From contig NC_089494.1 of assembly GCF_036850765.1 (NCBI RefSeq), forward strand, positions 234,378,779 to 234,442,778: a stretch of 64,000 nucleotides of DNA. Direction: 5' to 3'. Every line of letters begins with the position of its first letter. The first letter of the stretch is position 1. Source of the DNA: Saccopteryx bilineata (taxonomy: Eukaryota; Chordata; Mammalia; Chiroptera; Emballonuridae). The notes under the pieces were generated by a model that made no database searches, was not told where the DNA came from, and saw only the letters and a list, made by a program, of their open reading frames with translations. Both the position numbers and the translations under genes were made by a program. Shown in pieces: positions 48,540-60,377 of this stretch.

Positions 48540-48616
48540 CTGAGAGTACAGATTCCAGTGTCAAAAAGCCCTATTCTAGACTTTCCTCCACCTCTTCCTG
48601 GCTGTGGAATTTAGAG

Positions 48617-48682
48617 TAGATTTTAAAAAAATTTTCCATTGATTTGAGAGGAAAAGAGAAAGGGGAAGGGAGGGAGAGAGAG

Positions 48683-48724
<42 letters not shown>

Positions 48725-48857
48725 AGAGATCAACTTATTGTTCGATTTAGTTGTGCACTCATTGATTGCTTCTTATATGTGCCCTAACCACGGATCAAAC
48801 CCAGAAACTCAGTGTGATGGGATGATGATCTATCCACTGCGAAACCTGGCCAGGGTC
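48617..48857 (-). mobile_element. Short Ves SINE inside the MIR
   Basis: The minus strand starts CCTGGCCAGGTTTCGCAGTG, then GGTTTGATCCGTGGTTAGGG, then CAATCAATGAGTGCACAACT. It ends in a (CT)n tail that reads as GA repeats at 48674-48719. This is the classic short Ves type rather than the 370-bp type. Confidence 0.8.
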
Positions 48858-48905
48858 CAGGTAGAATTCTTAATCTGTCACAGACTTGGTCCTCTTGTTT
48901 GTAAA

Positions 48906-49508
48906 TGTATGACCAGTAGTCGTGGCCATCACCATGGCCATGCACATGCAGGTTCTCACAGGATTCAGGCAGACGGTAAAGAAACAGTGGAGTCAAAAAT
49001 GGTGGGCCATTCCTTTATTCAAGTCTTGCACGGGCCAATGAGCAAACAGGCAGGGAAAACACTTCTCTTTCACTCATTAAAGAGCTCCCAAAGCACTGAC
49101 ACATTCTCCAGTTCCACAACCAGGAGAATCTTCTCTGGTTCCTCCCGGAATCAAAGGCCCTACCAGTCTCAGTGGAGCTCGCAAAGACCCTCAGCTCTTG
49201 TTCCCCATCTGCACAGCTTCTCTCTCTTGACCAAACATGGCTTCTCCCTCAGCACTCTGCATTCTCTCTGCTCTCACTCTGCAAACATGGCTTTTCTCTC
49301 CTTCTCTTCCTTCTTCTCTTCTCTTTTCAAAACTTTCTGTCATGAAAACCCCTCCTCCAGCACACATTAACAAGACAATGGCCCTTCCCAAGCAGGAAGC
49401 TAATTTGCAATTTTACAAACCACATTTACCTGGCGCTGCCCAGCCCCCAATGCAAACTATAAGCAAGCAAACATAAAAATTATATTTTACAAACTTATTT
49501 GCCCAACA
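48906..49508 (-). mobile_element. 3' LTR of the family A element
   Basis: 603 bp. The minus strand starts TGTTGGGCAAATAAGTTTG and ends GACTACTGGTCATACA. A minus-strand AATAAA lies near 49014, in GAATAAAGGAATGGCCC. Confidence 0.9.
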
Positions 49509-50528
49509 TTCCACCCCTTTAGCTCACTTTGCAATCCAACCCACAGACATTCCTGTGCAAGGAATGAGGTACATTATACAAACAAATTACAGAAACAGCA
49601 CAAGTCATACAATTTCAACAATTACAAAGGTGCTCTTCACAGTGTCTCTTTGAGCACTTTTCCCAAAGTTTCCTTGATGTTTTTCTCCATTTGATGAAAA
49701 GCTTCCCGGTGCAGGAGGGCCTCCACCAGACCTTCCACCCCCATCAGGGTCTCTCATGTTATCCAAAAGCCACATGTCCATCCAACATGGGAGCTGGTGC
49801 CCCTCTGGTCACTGTCCAAGAGTCAGTCCATGCACATGGGGCCTCAGGCCTCCCCCCTCATCCCTATCATCCTGGCAGCTCTTAAGATGCTGCCCCAAGA
49901 AGGAGCACGTGGCAGTGGTGGCCAAAATTTCCTCCTTTGCTACAGAGAACATGCTGCTATTCACCCCTATGTCCCACAATCACAGCAAACTTACCAGGGG
50001 CTTAGTAGGTACTCTTTGCTGTTGGGCTTTTTACCTGTTTGTGGACAGCAGTTTCAGCCCAAGTCTCCTCATCCTCGGAAGAGGAGCTGGAAATGCTTGC
50101 TTCTGCCGACTCAGAGACACTCCACTGGCACGTCTCCATCTTAGGTTCCGGCAGCTGCTGGCTTTCGTGAAGTTGAACCCACAGTTGTTCCTCTAACAAC
50201 TGCTTCTACCAATGTTCAACTTCCAGGAAACTGCAGCTCATGAACCCATGTAGCCTCCTTTTCCAGTGCTCACTCCAGTTCCAGAATCTGCATCTCTTTC
50301 TCCCATGGCCATTACAACTACTTCCGTTTCTCAGTTTGCAGGCCTTAGGCAGCCTCTTGCATAGCCCTCTCGTTTTCCTCTCTCAGGGCATAAAAATCAG
50401 TGAACCCATGGTCTCCAAAAGGACAGCCATGGGGAACCATAACAACAACCATTCTTCTACCCTGCCCCTCAAGGGTGGTGGCAACTCCATACTGATCTGA
50501 TCCAAATCCTGTCATAAATTATGCCAGA
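49509..50528 (-). mobile_element. Interior of the family A element, no pol seen
   Basis: No protease, reverse transcriptase or integrase motif is found in any frame. The longest minus-strand frame (50199-50002, 65 residues) is acidic and serine-rich and starts MLEEQLWVQLHESQ. Other short blocks are Glu/Lys-rich, as in a coiled coil. After the 5' LTR the minus strand reads TCTGGCATAATTTATGACAGG from its first base; the TGG may start a primer binding site, but I cannot match a tRNA. Confidence 0.55.
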
Positions 50529-51130
50529 TGTATGGCCAGTAGTCGCAGCCATAGCTGTGGCCATTCATATGCATGTTCTCACTGGATTCCAGCAGACGAT
50601 AAAGAAACAGTAGAGCCAAAAAATGATGGGCTATTCCTTTATTTAAGTCTCACACTAGCTGATGAGCAAACAGTCTGGGAAAACACTTCCTTCTTCATTC
50701 AGAGCTCACAAAGCCCTAACACATTCTCCAGTTCCACAACCAGGAGAATCTTCTCCAGTTCCTCCTAGCATTAAAGGCCTCACCAGTCTCAGTGGAGCTC
50801 ACAAAAGAGCCTCAGCTCTAGTTCCCCATCTGCACTCCTTCTCTCTCTCGACCAAACATGGCTTCTCCTTCAGCACTCTGCATCTCTCTCTGCTCTCACT
50901 CTGCAAACATGGCTTCTCTCTCCTTCTCTTCCCTCTCCTCTTCTCTTTTCAAAACTTTCTATCATGAAAACCTCTCCTTCAGCAAACATTGACAAGACAA
51001 TGACCCTTCCCAAGTTGGAAGATAATTTGCAATTTCACAGACTGCGTTTACCTGGCACTGTCCAACCTCCAATGCAAACTATAAGCAAGCAAACATAAAA
51101 ATCATATTTTACAAACTTATTTGCCCAAGA
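50529..51130 (-). mobile_element. 5' LTR of the family A element
   Basis: 602 bp. It aligns with 48906-49508 throughout (for example CTCCAGTTCCACAACCAGGA in both). The outer end reads CCAAGA instead of CCAACA on the plus strand. Confidence 0.9.
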
Positions 51131-51240
51131 GTAAAATGATAGGCATCTACCTTGTGAAGCTGGGAGAATTTAGTGAGATTCTGCCTGTAAAGCATTTGCT
51201 ACTGTGCCTATCACAGACTACTCAATAAAGGTCAGTTTTT

Positions 51241-51778
51241 AATAAAGATTTTCATTCTATCCTATTTTAAAATGTAGGTTTTATTATTATTCAGATATGG
51301 TGACACCACAGATCAGGAGATGATTGTCGTTGCAAAGATAGCTGTTATACCCAGTCCCCAAGAGGAAAGTATGCCAGGACATGTAGGGACCAAACAGACA
51401 AGTACCAGTCTTGGTCAGAAGACAGAGGTTGGGGGGAGGAGGGGATTATGGGCAAGAGCCTTTACTGTGGCTTCCATAGAAAGGTCAAGGAAAAGCAGGC
51501 TAAATAGGCTTGTAATTGGCTAGTTTAAATAATTTCAGTGGACGCTTGAGGATGGATAGGGATTGTCTCTGGTGGCCTGGTATCTGACTCTGGGGCAAGG
51601 GGTAGTGGCCCTGAGTGTGGGGGAGAAGATGAGATGGTTGAGGATGTGAGCTCTGAATTGGTTGATTTGCATGCAACTAACAATTCACAGCAAACTGTCT
51701 CTAGGAATTAACTAACTCTGGAAGGGAGTCCAGCCTGTGTCAGCAAGGCCTCAGATGTCAGAGAATCAGAAAATACAA
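51241..51778. other. No recognisable feature
   Basis: Intron sequence; nothing supported. Confidence 0.4.
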
Positions 51779-51788
51779 AAAATGAGAT

Positions 51789-52178
51789 TTTTTTTTGTAT
51801 TTTTCTGAAGTTAGAAAACCGGGAGAGACAGACAGACTCCCGCATACGCCGGACCAGGATCCACCCGGCGTGCCCACCAGGGGGCGACGCTCTGCCCACC
51901 AGGGGGCGATGCTCTGCCCCTCTGGGGCGTTGCTCTGCCGCGACCAGAGCCACTCTAGTGCCTGGGGCAGAGGCCAAGGAGCCATCCTCAGCGCCTGGGC
52001 CATCTTTGCTCCAATGGAGCCTCGCTGCGGGAGGGGAAGAGAGAGACAGAGAGGAAGGAGAGGGGGAGGGGTGGAGAAGCAAATGGGCGCTTCTCCTGTG
52101 TGCCCTGGCCGGGAATCGAACCCAGGACTTCTACACGCCAGGCCGACGCTCTACCACTGAGCCAACTGGCCAGGGCAG
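51789..52178 (-). mobile_element. Ves-type SINE, full length
   Basis: The head is at the right (complement of GCCCTGGCCAGTTGGCTCAG). The 10-bp duplication AAAATGAGAT lies at 51779-51788 and 52179-52188. It contains two tandem CACCAGGGGGCGA-GCTCTGCC units. Confidence 0.95.
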
Positions 52179-52188
52179 AAAATGAGAT

Positions 52189-52472
52189 ATTTTTAATTCA
52201 TCTTTAACTACACATTTTTATGCTTCTTTTCTACTATAAATTTTAGTTGTCGTTTGAACATTAGCCAGGACAATGCCTATATAGACAGACATACACTGTT
52301 TCTGCTCACAAAAATTGCAACTTGCCAACTACTCTGTGATCGATGATAACCTTTACTATCGATGTATCAACACTACATGTTGTATACTTTAAATTTACAC
52401 AATGTTATGTGTCAAATATAATTTTAAATTATAATTTTTATAATAAATCTAAACTTGTTCATAACAAAAATG
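52189..52472. other. No recognisable feature
   Basis: Short AT-rich intron sequence between two SINEs. Confidence 0.4.
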
Positions 52473-52486
52473 AATGTTTGATAATT

Positions 52487-52802
52487 TTTTTTTTAACAGA
52501 GACAGAGAGAGAGTCAGAGAGAGGGATAGATAGGAACAGAGAAAGATGAGAAGCATCAATCATCAGTTTTTCATTGCGACATCTTAGTTGTTCATTGATT
52601 GCTTTCTCATATGTGCCTTGACCGTGGGCCTTCAGCAGATTCAGTAACCCCTTGCTCGAGCCAGAGACCTTGAGTCCAAGCTGGTGAGCTTGGCTCAAAC
52701 CAGATGAGCCCATGCTCAAGCTGGCAACCTCAGGGTCTCAAACCTGGGTCCTCTGCATCCCAGTCCAACGCTTTATCCACTGCGCCACCGCCTGGTCAGG
52801 CA
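52487..52802 (-). mobile_element. tRNA-derived SINE, second bat family, young
   Basis: The minus strand has CCTGACCAGGCGGTGGCGCA, then GGACCCAGGTTTGAGACCC. The tail and GA-rich end lie at the left. A perfect 14-bp duplication AATGTTTGATAATT lies at 52473-52486 and 52803-52816. It has fewer internal CAAGCTGG-like units than the copies at 15324 and 45562. Confidence 0.93.
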
Positions 52803-52816
52803 AATGTTTGATAATT

Positions 52817-54454
52817 CTTAAAACAAAAATAAAAATTGGCCACAGGCAAATCTGTTATTTTACTAGAATTACAAATACATTAGTCTAGATTTCTTCCTTG
52901 TGCAAACCAAAAGGCCCACCCATCAATAAGCACAAGTTAGAAAAATTAAGATGATTTATTCTCCAAGTAACTTCAAGTCAAAGTTAAAGCTGACTTATTA
53001 GGGTCATAAAATATCACTGATTATAGTAAATTTATGTCTTTATTTCCTGCCATTTTGTAACAAAGCTATTTCTACCCAGCCATAATGTGTATTTTTAATC
53101 AGACAACATTAGTCACAGAAGAGCAAACCACAAGTCACAAGGACAGATGACAATAACTCTATTATGTTAGAGATAGGTTTATGTGACGTTGCATATAAAG
53201 CAGGATTATAAATCAAATTCAATTTCCTCTTTGCTTCCATAATAAAATTTTGCCTATAATGAAATCATTTTGATCCTAAATTTTATCTTTACAAACACAC
53301 TTGAAAAATGCAGAAATTTTTTCCATATTTCTAAAGAATCAACTGTCTAAAAAATATCTACTCTTTATTGATTAAATGCAGTTTATGATAGAGTAGCATA
53401 ATGAAGAAGTATGAATTCTTCAGGATGTTTATATTTTGAGACATTCTCCAGTAAGATTAATCATTAGAAGGACAAGCCTGGTTTTACCTGACATCAAGTG
53501 CTGAGCATGTATATCATGGTTTGGCTTTAAACAAATTCTAAGACCTCAAACCCAATGAGATGTCATCCTGAGCTGGCTGAGTGGACCCTCCAATTCTTTA
53601 AAGATAAAACTTACTTTGCACATCACCTTAGAAGAGAACCATGAAAAAATTTAAATATCATTCTCTAATTTACCAATTCATTGCATTGACCTGAAGTGTG
53701 GCACACACATGCTTCATTTTTTTAAGGCAGCAGTATCTTGGCATTTTAGTAAGACTTGCACCATGTGTGGGTTTCCCCAACACCACCCAATTCAGCTGTG
53801 TGCTCAAGATTGCCAAGTAGGAGCTCCTTAGAGCAAGGATGTGGTAAACTAGTGACTCCTGGTGGTTGTTGCATAATTGTGCAACCATTTCTAGAAGAGT
53901 CTAAAAGAACTGGAAAAATAAAATATATTGTTTCATTTCCTTCCATAAAAAAAGTACTGCTACCAGAAATATGAATCATTATACACATTCAAACAAAATT
54001 CACTGGGTAAGTAAACATTTTTAAAACTCTTTATAAGGAAAAGTGCATTGTAAGGTATTCAAATCAAGAACACTAAAATTTATTGATGTATACTGCTAAA
54101 ATATGACTATAGCTCAACATTCTCATCTCAGGAATTTTGTCCTAAAACATAATTCAACAGGAACAAAAATCTCTATCCAACATTATTATAAAAGCAAACC
54201 CCAAAACTAGAAACATTAATTTCCAACAAGAGCAAAATGTTTTAACAATTCAAATGCATCATCATGAGGGTAGATAAAATCATTCTTGTTTAATTATAAG
54301 TATATGAAAAAAATATAATGTTTTTGATAAAATATTAAGCTTAGCAGAGTAAAAATGGTTCATTTGTTATGAAGGTCACCATATAGTGTATATGTCACCA
54401 TATACACACATGGCAATATGGAAAATGAACACAATTGTCATTAATATTACATAT
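52817..54454. other. Unassigned; decayed L1-like block at 54090-54260
   Basis: AT-rich intron sequence. CATCTCAGGAATTTTGTCC near 54124 and CCAACATTATTATAAAAGC near 54178 resemble old L1 3' regions. No gene is seen. Confidence 0.35.
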
Positions 54455-54790
54455 TTTTTATTAAGGACTATTTTTAGAGCAATTTTAGGTTCACAGCAAA
54501 ATGGAGAGACAGTCACAGAGACTTCCCGGATTTCCTTACCCTTACACATGTATAGCCTGCCCCATTATCAACATCCCCCACCAGAGTGATAATGTTTGTT
54601 AACAACTGTTGATCCTAACCTGACATTTCATTATCACCCAAAGTCCATATTGCATGAGGGTCCACTGTTGGTGTTTGTAGATTCTATGAATTTAGATAAT
54701 GTGTAATGGCATGTGGTCATCATTATGGTATCATACAGAGTACTTTCCCTACAAATATTCTGTGTATTAACACTTAAAAACCCCATCTTT
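54455..54790 (+). mobile_element. L1 3' UTR fragment
   Basis: L1M blocks in order: AGAGCAATTTTAGGTTCACA, TTATCAACATCCCCCACCAG, ATCACCCAAAGTCCATATTG, then ATGGTATCATACAGAGTAC. Diverged and truncated. Confidence 0.85.
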
Positions 54791-56270
54791 CCAATAAAAA
54801 GTTAAGAACAGAAAATATCCTGATTGAAAAATTATTTCAGACCAATACGTAAGGATAAGCTAATAATCAACTTTCAAAACTCAAATCTAATCAACTCTTT
54901 CTCTCCAACTTCTACTCCCCTTCATTATTCATCTCCTCCCTTCCTCAGGAAAGTCTTCTTTAACCTCTTACTTTGGGTACACCTTATTAGGTTTTCTCAA
55001 AGATTCTATTCCTTTGCTTCAGAACAAATTTCTCACTTTGTAACAATATATACATTAGGGTGATCATTAAAGTTTGTTTCTTCTACTAGGTTATGCAAAA
55101 AAGACTGTACACAGGAAATACTACAGAAAATGGCAGAATGAACTGAAGAGCAGGGCATACTCAATGAGAGGGTTCACTTGTACAGCATGTCCCCACTATG
55201 GTAAAAGCTGCAGCAGAGCAAGGAGTGGCAGTGGTCGCTCATTCATTTGGGCAATTTTTATCCATCCATATAAGAACTTGGATGATATTAGAATTATCTA
55301 GTCCCCTTGGTAGAGTTAATAGGAATCTGTCTCTTCATTCTCTCCTGTTTATCAACTGCTCTTGTTATCTTCAGAAGAGACATTGAGAAATTAAGGATTT
55401 TTAACTTATGCACCTCTTTGTCCTGGTGTCCTACTTCCCATAGTCAATTGTGCATGACTTTAGCCCTCAACTAGTCCTCTCTCTTTCTTTATATATTACA
55501 AACTGATCAACAGTTATTGCTAATCTACAGGAATACTGTCTTTTCCAAGAACCATCTTTGGCCAATTATTCTTTGGATTTGTTGAACTTCCATTGACCTT
55601 ACTCTTGCTACAGCGTTACAAAACATTTCACCTTCCTTTCCCAAATAAGAAAGCTCCTTTCAGGCTTCCTCATGGTCATCATCAGCAAACGGAGCCTTCT
55701 GATTCCAGAGCTCTAGTTGATTTCTTCCATACTCGATTATTTATGAAAGAGATAGAGAAGAGACAATATGTCTATTCCACTCTCCAGAATAGGCATACAC
55801 AGCATGCATCAAATTTGCTGATACCTACTTGGAACCTAATGATGTTTCTCAGTTGAAAGTAAGTAACTGAACACTAGAGGATATTGTTGACAAGTTGATA
55901 CAAGACGTGTTTTTGCTCAAACAGGGATGCACTAAGGAATAAATAACCCCGAGTCCAGGGAAAGCAAGAAGGGAACGCATAAAAAAGAAGATAAACAAAC
56001 TGTTTCTGAGATATTACTGAAATTAATTGCTCCAATCTGGCGGGGAGCACATTTTTCTGCTGTTTTTTTTGTTTCCTATACGTTTTGCCTGTGAAAGATA
56101 AAACACATTCTCATTGGAAGAAAGAAAGGAAGGACAAGAAAGGATGGGAGAGAGAGAGGAAGTCTCACTATTGATTAGAACCACATTTGCCATTTTCTGT
56201 GCTGAGATGAAGTGTGGTATGTGTGATGTTTGCCAAGATGGAGAAAGGAGAGAGAAAAAAAAGCTTTTTA
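54791..56270. other. Unassigned; weak L2 trace near 54910-55050
   Basis: TTCCTCAGGAAAGTCTTCTT near 54941 resembles an L2 3' end. The rest is AT-rich intron with no supported gene; the 75- to 87-residue frames match nothing. Confidence 0.35.
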
Positions 56271-56285
56271 AAATAACCACATTTT

Positions 56286-56671
56286 GGCCCTGGCTGGTTT
56301 GCTCAGTGGTAGAGTGTCAGCCGGTGTGTGGATGTCCTGGATTTGATTCCTGGCCAGGGCACACAGGAGAAGCGTCTATATGCTTCTCCATCCTTCCCCC
56401 TCTCCTTCCTCCCTGTCTCTCTCTTCCCCACCCGCAGCCAAGGCTCTATTGGAGCAAAGTTGGTCTGGACGCTGGGAATGGCTCCACAGCCTCCGCCTGA
56501 GGCACTAGAATGGCTCCAGTTGCAATGGAACAATGCCCAGAGCATCGCTCCCTAGTGGGAATGCCGGGTGGATCCCATTCGGGTGCATATGGGAGTCTGT
56601 CTCTCTGCCTCCCCACTTCTTACTTCAGAAAAATACAAAAAAATTCAAAAATTTTAAAAATAAATAAAATT
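56286..56671 (+). mobile_element. Ves-type SINE
   Basis: It starts GGCCCTGGCTGGTTTGCTCA and has GGATTTGATTCCTGGCC as a B box. The body ends in a long A/T-rich tail. A perfect 15-bp duplication AAATAACCACATTTT lies at 56271-56285 and 56672-56686. Confidence 0.95.
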
Positions 56672-56686
56672 AAATAACCACATTTT

Positions 56687-57819
56687 TATTATTTTTCTCC
56701 CCAAATTGGGAATAAAAATAAAAAATTTAAGAACTAGATACACCAAAAAAAACCTACAAAAATTTTAACATATTTATAAAAATATTTTAAAATTCTTTTT
56801 AAGAAACCCATTTTAATTATATTTTATGTGATTATACTAAAACAAGTGAACTTTTTCGCATCCACAATCACCTGACTTTAATATTCTGAAGTTACTGACA
56901 GCTAAGGAGACTGGGAAGTCCTTTTCTCAGCATGTTTATTGCCTGAATCAAGCTACTACTAACCATTATGGGGTCTGGGTCCTAATATGAAAACAAAAGC
57001 AAAGGTTTTGAGATCGCTGAGGTGATAGTACGATTCACTTTGAATGTATCGAATATAAACAAATCTGATTTTCAACTCTCTTCCACACTAATATTAGAGT
57101 TGTAAGCAGAAAAAAATGTGATAAGAGAAAAGAATAAAAATTATGTATCTGAATAATAAAATGTTCATAATCTTCAAAGGTAGAAAAAAACCATAGGCAG
57201 CACAATACATTTTACATTATATTATATGAAGAACAAAATCAAATTAAGTTAGTCATCTACGTTCTAAGTAATTTGAAGAGTGATCTTTAGTGTGCAGAGA
57301 AATTGATGTTCCAATAACATGATTTTTCCAGGCTTGAATTGTAGTGCTCTTCTTTTTTCTGACTATTAACTATTGGTTGTATTATACTGTTTAGCTTTCT
57401 GAAGAAGGGCATTGGCTCAGTTTTCTTTTCATGCCACGCCTCTAGTTAGATTTTATGATTTTCTTTTAAAACAGCCGTATGGTTTTCTGAGTAGGATGGT
57501 GACATAAGCTCTTGAGTCTAACCCTTCTATCCTCCACAACCAAATTTCCCCTGAAAAGAAAAAGAAATGTAAGAATTGGGAGAAATATGATTAGGTAAAA
57601 ACTAGAACAGGATAACGTACACATGTCAGGTGCTTAAAAGACATGTTGCAAAAGGAAGGGCAGACAGGATGGAATGTTCAATGAACTCCACCATAAAAGG
57701 AGCTGCACACTTGAGAAATATGTGGAAAAATACTTTCAAACACAAGATCAGTGCTCGCTCATCCAGACGTGAGAGGCAGTCAGGAGTCCTTCTCAATAAA
57801 GACAAGAATGTCTCCAAAG
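56687..57819. other. No recognisable feature
   Basis: Very AT-rich intron sequence. The frame at 57630-57965 continues into an L1-like block and is not a gene. Confidence 0.4.
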
Positions 57820-57975
57820 AGGTAAAAATGTTTGTGCTGTTGGCCTCAATTATCTCATTTTTAGAAACTTCTCTAAGAAGATGGTCTAACAATATAAAAA
57901 TTACATTCACAAAGATGTTTATTTTAGTACTTTCTATAACAATGAGCCTAAATTTTCAACAGTAGGAAAAAGAGA
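57820..57975 (+). mobile_element. Old L1 3' region fragment
   Basis: ACAAAGATGTTTATTTTAGT, then CTATAACAATGAGCCTAAAT, follows the L1M order where a poll of CATTATTTATAATAG-like blocks is expected. Weak but consistent. Confidence 0.4.
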
Positions 57976-58129
57976 AAAAATGTAATACATGTTAAAAATA
58001 TTTATAAAACCATTAAGAAAGAGTTTTATCGTTATGGACACTCTAAGATCCTTTTAGCCTGGCGCTAGAAGTCCATAAGTAAAACCAACCAGCTCTACGT
58101 AACGGAGTACAGCGTATGAATTACTACAT

Positions 58130-58490
58130 TAACTGACATTGGCAACCTTTCCAATCTCATTGCCCACAGATCTCTATATACACTTTGATAGATAATCCCC
58201 AATGATGGGCACCATTACTTTCTCCCTCTCTGTAGTCATATGTCATTTTACCATCAAAAAAAGGTGAGTTCTACACCCTGACTTTGAATCTGGGCTTGTG
58301 ATCAATCAGCAGTGTAAGAAATGATGTTCTAGAACTTTTGAGTGGCCCTAGCAAATGCAACATGGAACAGAAGAATCCCCCAGCTGAGTGTATTCAACCC
58401 CTGAAATTGTGAGAAATAATAAATTGTTTTAAGTCACTAAGTTTTGGGGTGATTTGTTACAAAGAATTTGATAACAGAAACATATTTGTT
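58130..58490 (+). mobile_element. MLT1-type MaLR LTR
   Basis: AAGTCACTAAGTTTTGGGGT followed by GATTTGTTACAAAGAATTTG is the well-known MLT1 3' end. AATAATAAATTGTTTT precedes it, and GGAACAGAAGAATCCCCCAG fits the body. It is an ancient solo LTR. Confidence 0.75.
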
Positions 58491-58549
58491 ATTCTAGTCA
58501 TATTAAATGGGTATCTCTGTGAGTTGGCACTTCCTAATATTATTTTGGC

Positions 58550-58810
58550 CCTACTACTGCCTTTGCCCACTTTATGAACTTCACATCAACTTGGAAGACC
58601 CACCTAAGCATTTACTCCTCAATAAGACCATCTCTGAGTATGGCAGTTACTCTTGATGTCCTCTACATGTCATTATATGCTGACATAGGGCATATTTACT
58701 ACTGTATCTTCACATGGCCAGATACTTGTTTCCATGTCTACCTTCACAGTGACTGTGAGCTCCTTGTGGGAAGAGATTGTAATGTTTTGTATTTCCACTG
58801 CTTAAAACAA
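58550..58810 (+). mobile_element. L2 LINE 3' end
   Basis: ACTTGGAAGACCCACCTAAG, then CAGTGACTGTGAGCTCCTTG and AGAGATTGTAATGTTTTG, match the last part of L2. Confidence 0.6.
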
Positions 58811-58829
58811 TTCCTAAAAAGAATCCAAT

Positions 58830-58935
58830 ACAACAGATCTGACTGTTCCTCTTTTATAGATCTAAACACTGACATAGAGTGCCTAATGTGCTTAAGGTCA
58901 CTTGGTCAGAAAGTTATATTAGATGTATGGGGAGG
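58830..58935 (-). mobile_element. MIR SINE fragment, antisense
   Basis: TCCTCTTTTATAGATCTAAA, CACTGACATAGAGTGCC and GCTTAAGGTCACTTGGTC match complemented MIR. The 123-residue frame at 58574-58945 is a chance frame over L2 and MIR. Confidence 0.6.
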
Positions 58936-60224
58936 TGGATTATAAAAGAATAAAATTCTATGAGCTCAAAAAGTCTTTTAGGATAACTCCATCTTTCAGT
59001 GATCTTTTTCCCACTGATATTCTATAGCACTTATAATCTGAAAAGAGAAAAAAAAAACACTATAGGGCACACAATGCTCCATCTATACTCTTGTCTTTTC
59101 AGTCTTCCTGCAAGTTTCTAGCATGTAAACCTTACAACTTATATTGCTACTAAATACTCCGAAAGGCCCAACACAGCATATAATGGGTTTCCATTCATTT
59201 ATTAATTGGTCATTTCAAAAATATTACAGTAGTCAATGATGAGGAGCCATTCAGGAAAATGTACCAAAATTTTTTAAATATAAAAATATTAATTAATATT
59301 TCATTATATTTTCTATTCCAATTTTATGATAACTTATTATTCTTTGAACTGCAATACATTTTTAAACATATAATTTTGAACCTAGGAAAAAAATGACCTT
59401 TAAAGAATATTTTTTGTGCATAATCTTCCTTTCATCTGAGTTCTGCACTACCAAAATGAAAGAGTAGACTGAAGTTAGCCATCTTCAGGGAAAAATCATA
59501 TTGTTATTTTTATTGTATCCTCTGCTTAACTATGAACTGAGATTTGGTGTCATTCTTAGTCAGTGGCAGCATGAAATTGATGAATTTCTCATTTTGACTT
59601 ATAAAAATCTAAAATGTCAATCTTGCCCTTTTTACTCCAGGGACAAAACACAGTAGAAAGAGTAGAACCTGGATTCTCAGCAAGCAGTCCCACAACCAAG
59701 AGAGCACTTCCAACCCCCTGGGTTCTTCCCCTCACCTCAGACCCTATGCTACATGCTTAAAATCTCTTGACTCCCTCAAGGGAAAAGCAAAAGCACAGCA
59801 CACCCCAAAAAATATGTGACATCTGAGGACACCATGGAGAAGAACAAGAAGGCTCTCTGTGTGGACTCTAGATGCTTTGGGGGGTTTCTAATTTGGCAAT
59901 CAGAACGAAAGGTAGATAGCAGGGCCCTGGAAACCATCAGCACTCAGCTAAGCTGAATGTGAGAGAAGGCTACTAACTTGTTCCTTAGGAGCTACCATTT
60001 TAGAGAGATAGAAGTTGACTTGTTATTCTGTCAGAAAAATGCAGTTATTCCTCAGAGTTCTTTTACCCTGCATTCCTTCCACCAAGCTTTTCCCCAGAAC
60101 GGAACTGAGTCACCCCTCATTAGAAAGAATCAAAGAAGTTCACAAGTTAGGCATAGCACTAGAATTCTCTGCAGAAGTCTCCTGTGCTAGGAACACACAG
60201 GGCATGAAATTAAGGACTCATTCT
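58936..60224. other. No recognisable feature
   Basis: Intron sequence; nothing supported. Confidence 0.4.
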
Positions 60225-60355
60225 CTCCACTTCTGAATAAAGTCTAACCCATTCCACAAAGTATAGCTCAAATATTGCCTCCTTCTCAGAACTTTCTCTC
60301 ATTACCCTGATTGAAATAGGTCTCTCTTTTCTTCCTTCTAAATAAACCTTGTTTT
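60225..60355 (+). mobile_element. L2 LINE 3' end, short
   Basis: GAATAAAGTCTAACCCATTC, then TAGCTCAAATATTGCCTCC and TTCTCAGAACTTTCTCTC, matches the L2 3' end. Confidence 0.6.
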
Positions 60356-60377
60356 ACCATTAACTTAGCATATGGTG

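Larger units (their letters stand above)
48906..51130 (-). mobile_element. Complete pol-less LTR retrotransposon, family A
   Basis: Two LTRs (48906-49508 and 50529-51130) flank a 1020-bp interior on the minus strand. A perfect 5-bp duplication, GTAAA, lies at 48901-48905 and 51131-51135. A polypurine tract (AAAGGGGTGGAA) precedes the 3' LTR. By eye the LTRs differ at about a tenth of sites, so it is old. The interior is too short for gag-pol and none is seen, so it must have moved with enzymes from another element. 5-bp duplications fit class III elements. Confidence 0.9.
48540..51240 (+). mobile_element. MIR SINE split by a SINE and by an LTR element
   Basis: The left part, 48540-48615, has CAGATTCCAGTGTCAAAAAG and CACCTCTTCCTGGCTGTGGA. 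The middle, about 48858-48905, has CTTAATCTGTCACAGACTTG and TTGTTTGTAAA. The right part, 51131-51240, has GTAAAATGATAGGCATC and TTACTGTGCCTATCACAG-like sequence. Joined in this order they give one MIR, with the LTR element inserted at the GTAAA of its TCTGTAAAATGGG-type core. Confidence 0.75.

Noticed and set aside
48720..49370. 216-residue plus-strand frame
   Set aside because: It crosses a SINE, a MIR piece and an antisense LTR. Its Ser-rich sequence is the LTR read backwards.
57630..57965. 111-residue plus-strand frame
   Set aside because: Its second half is an old L1-like block, the first half has no match, and no exon signals are present.
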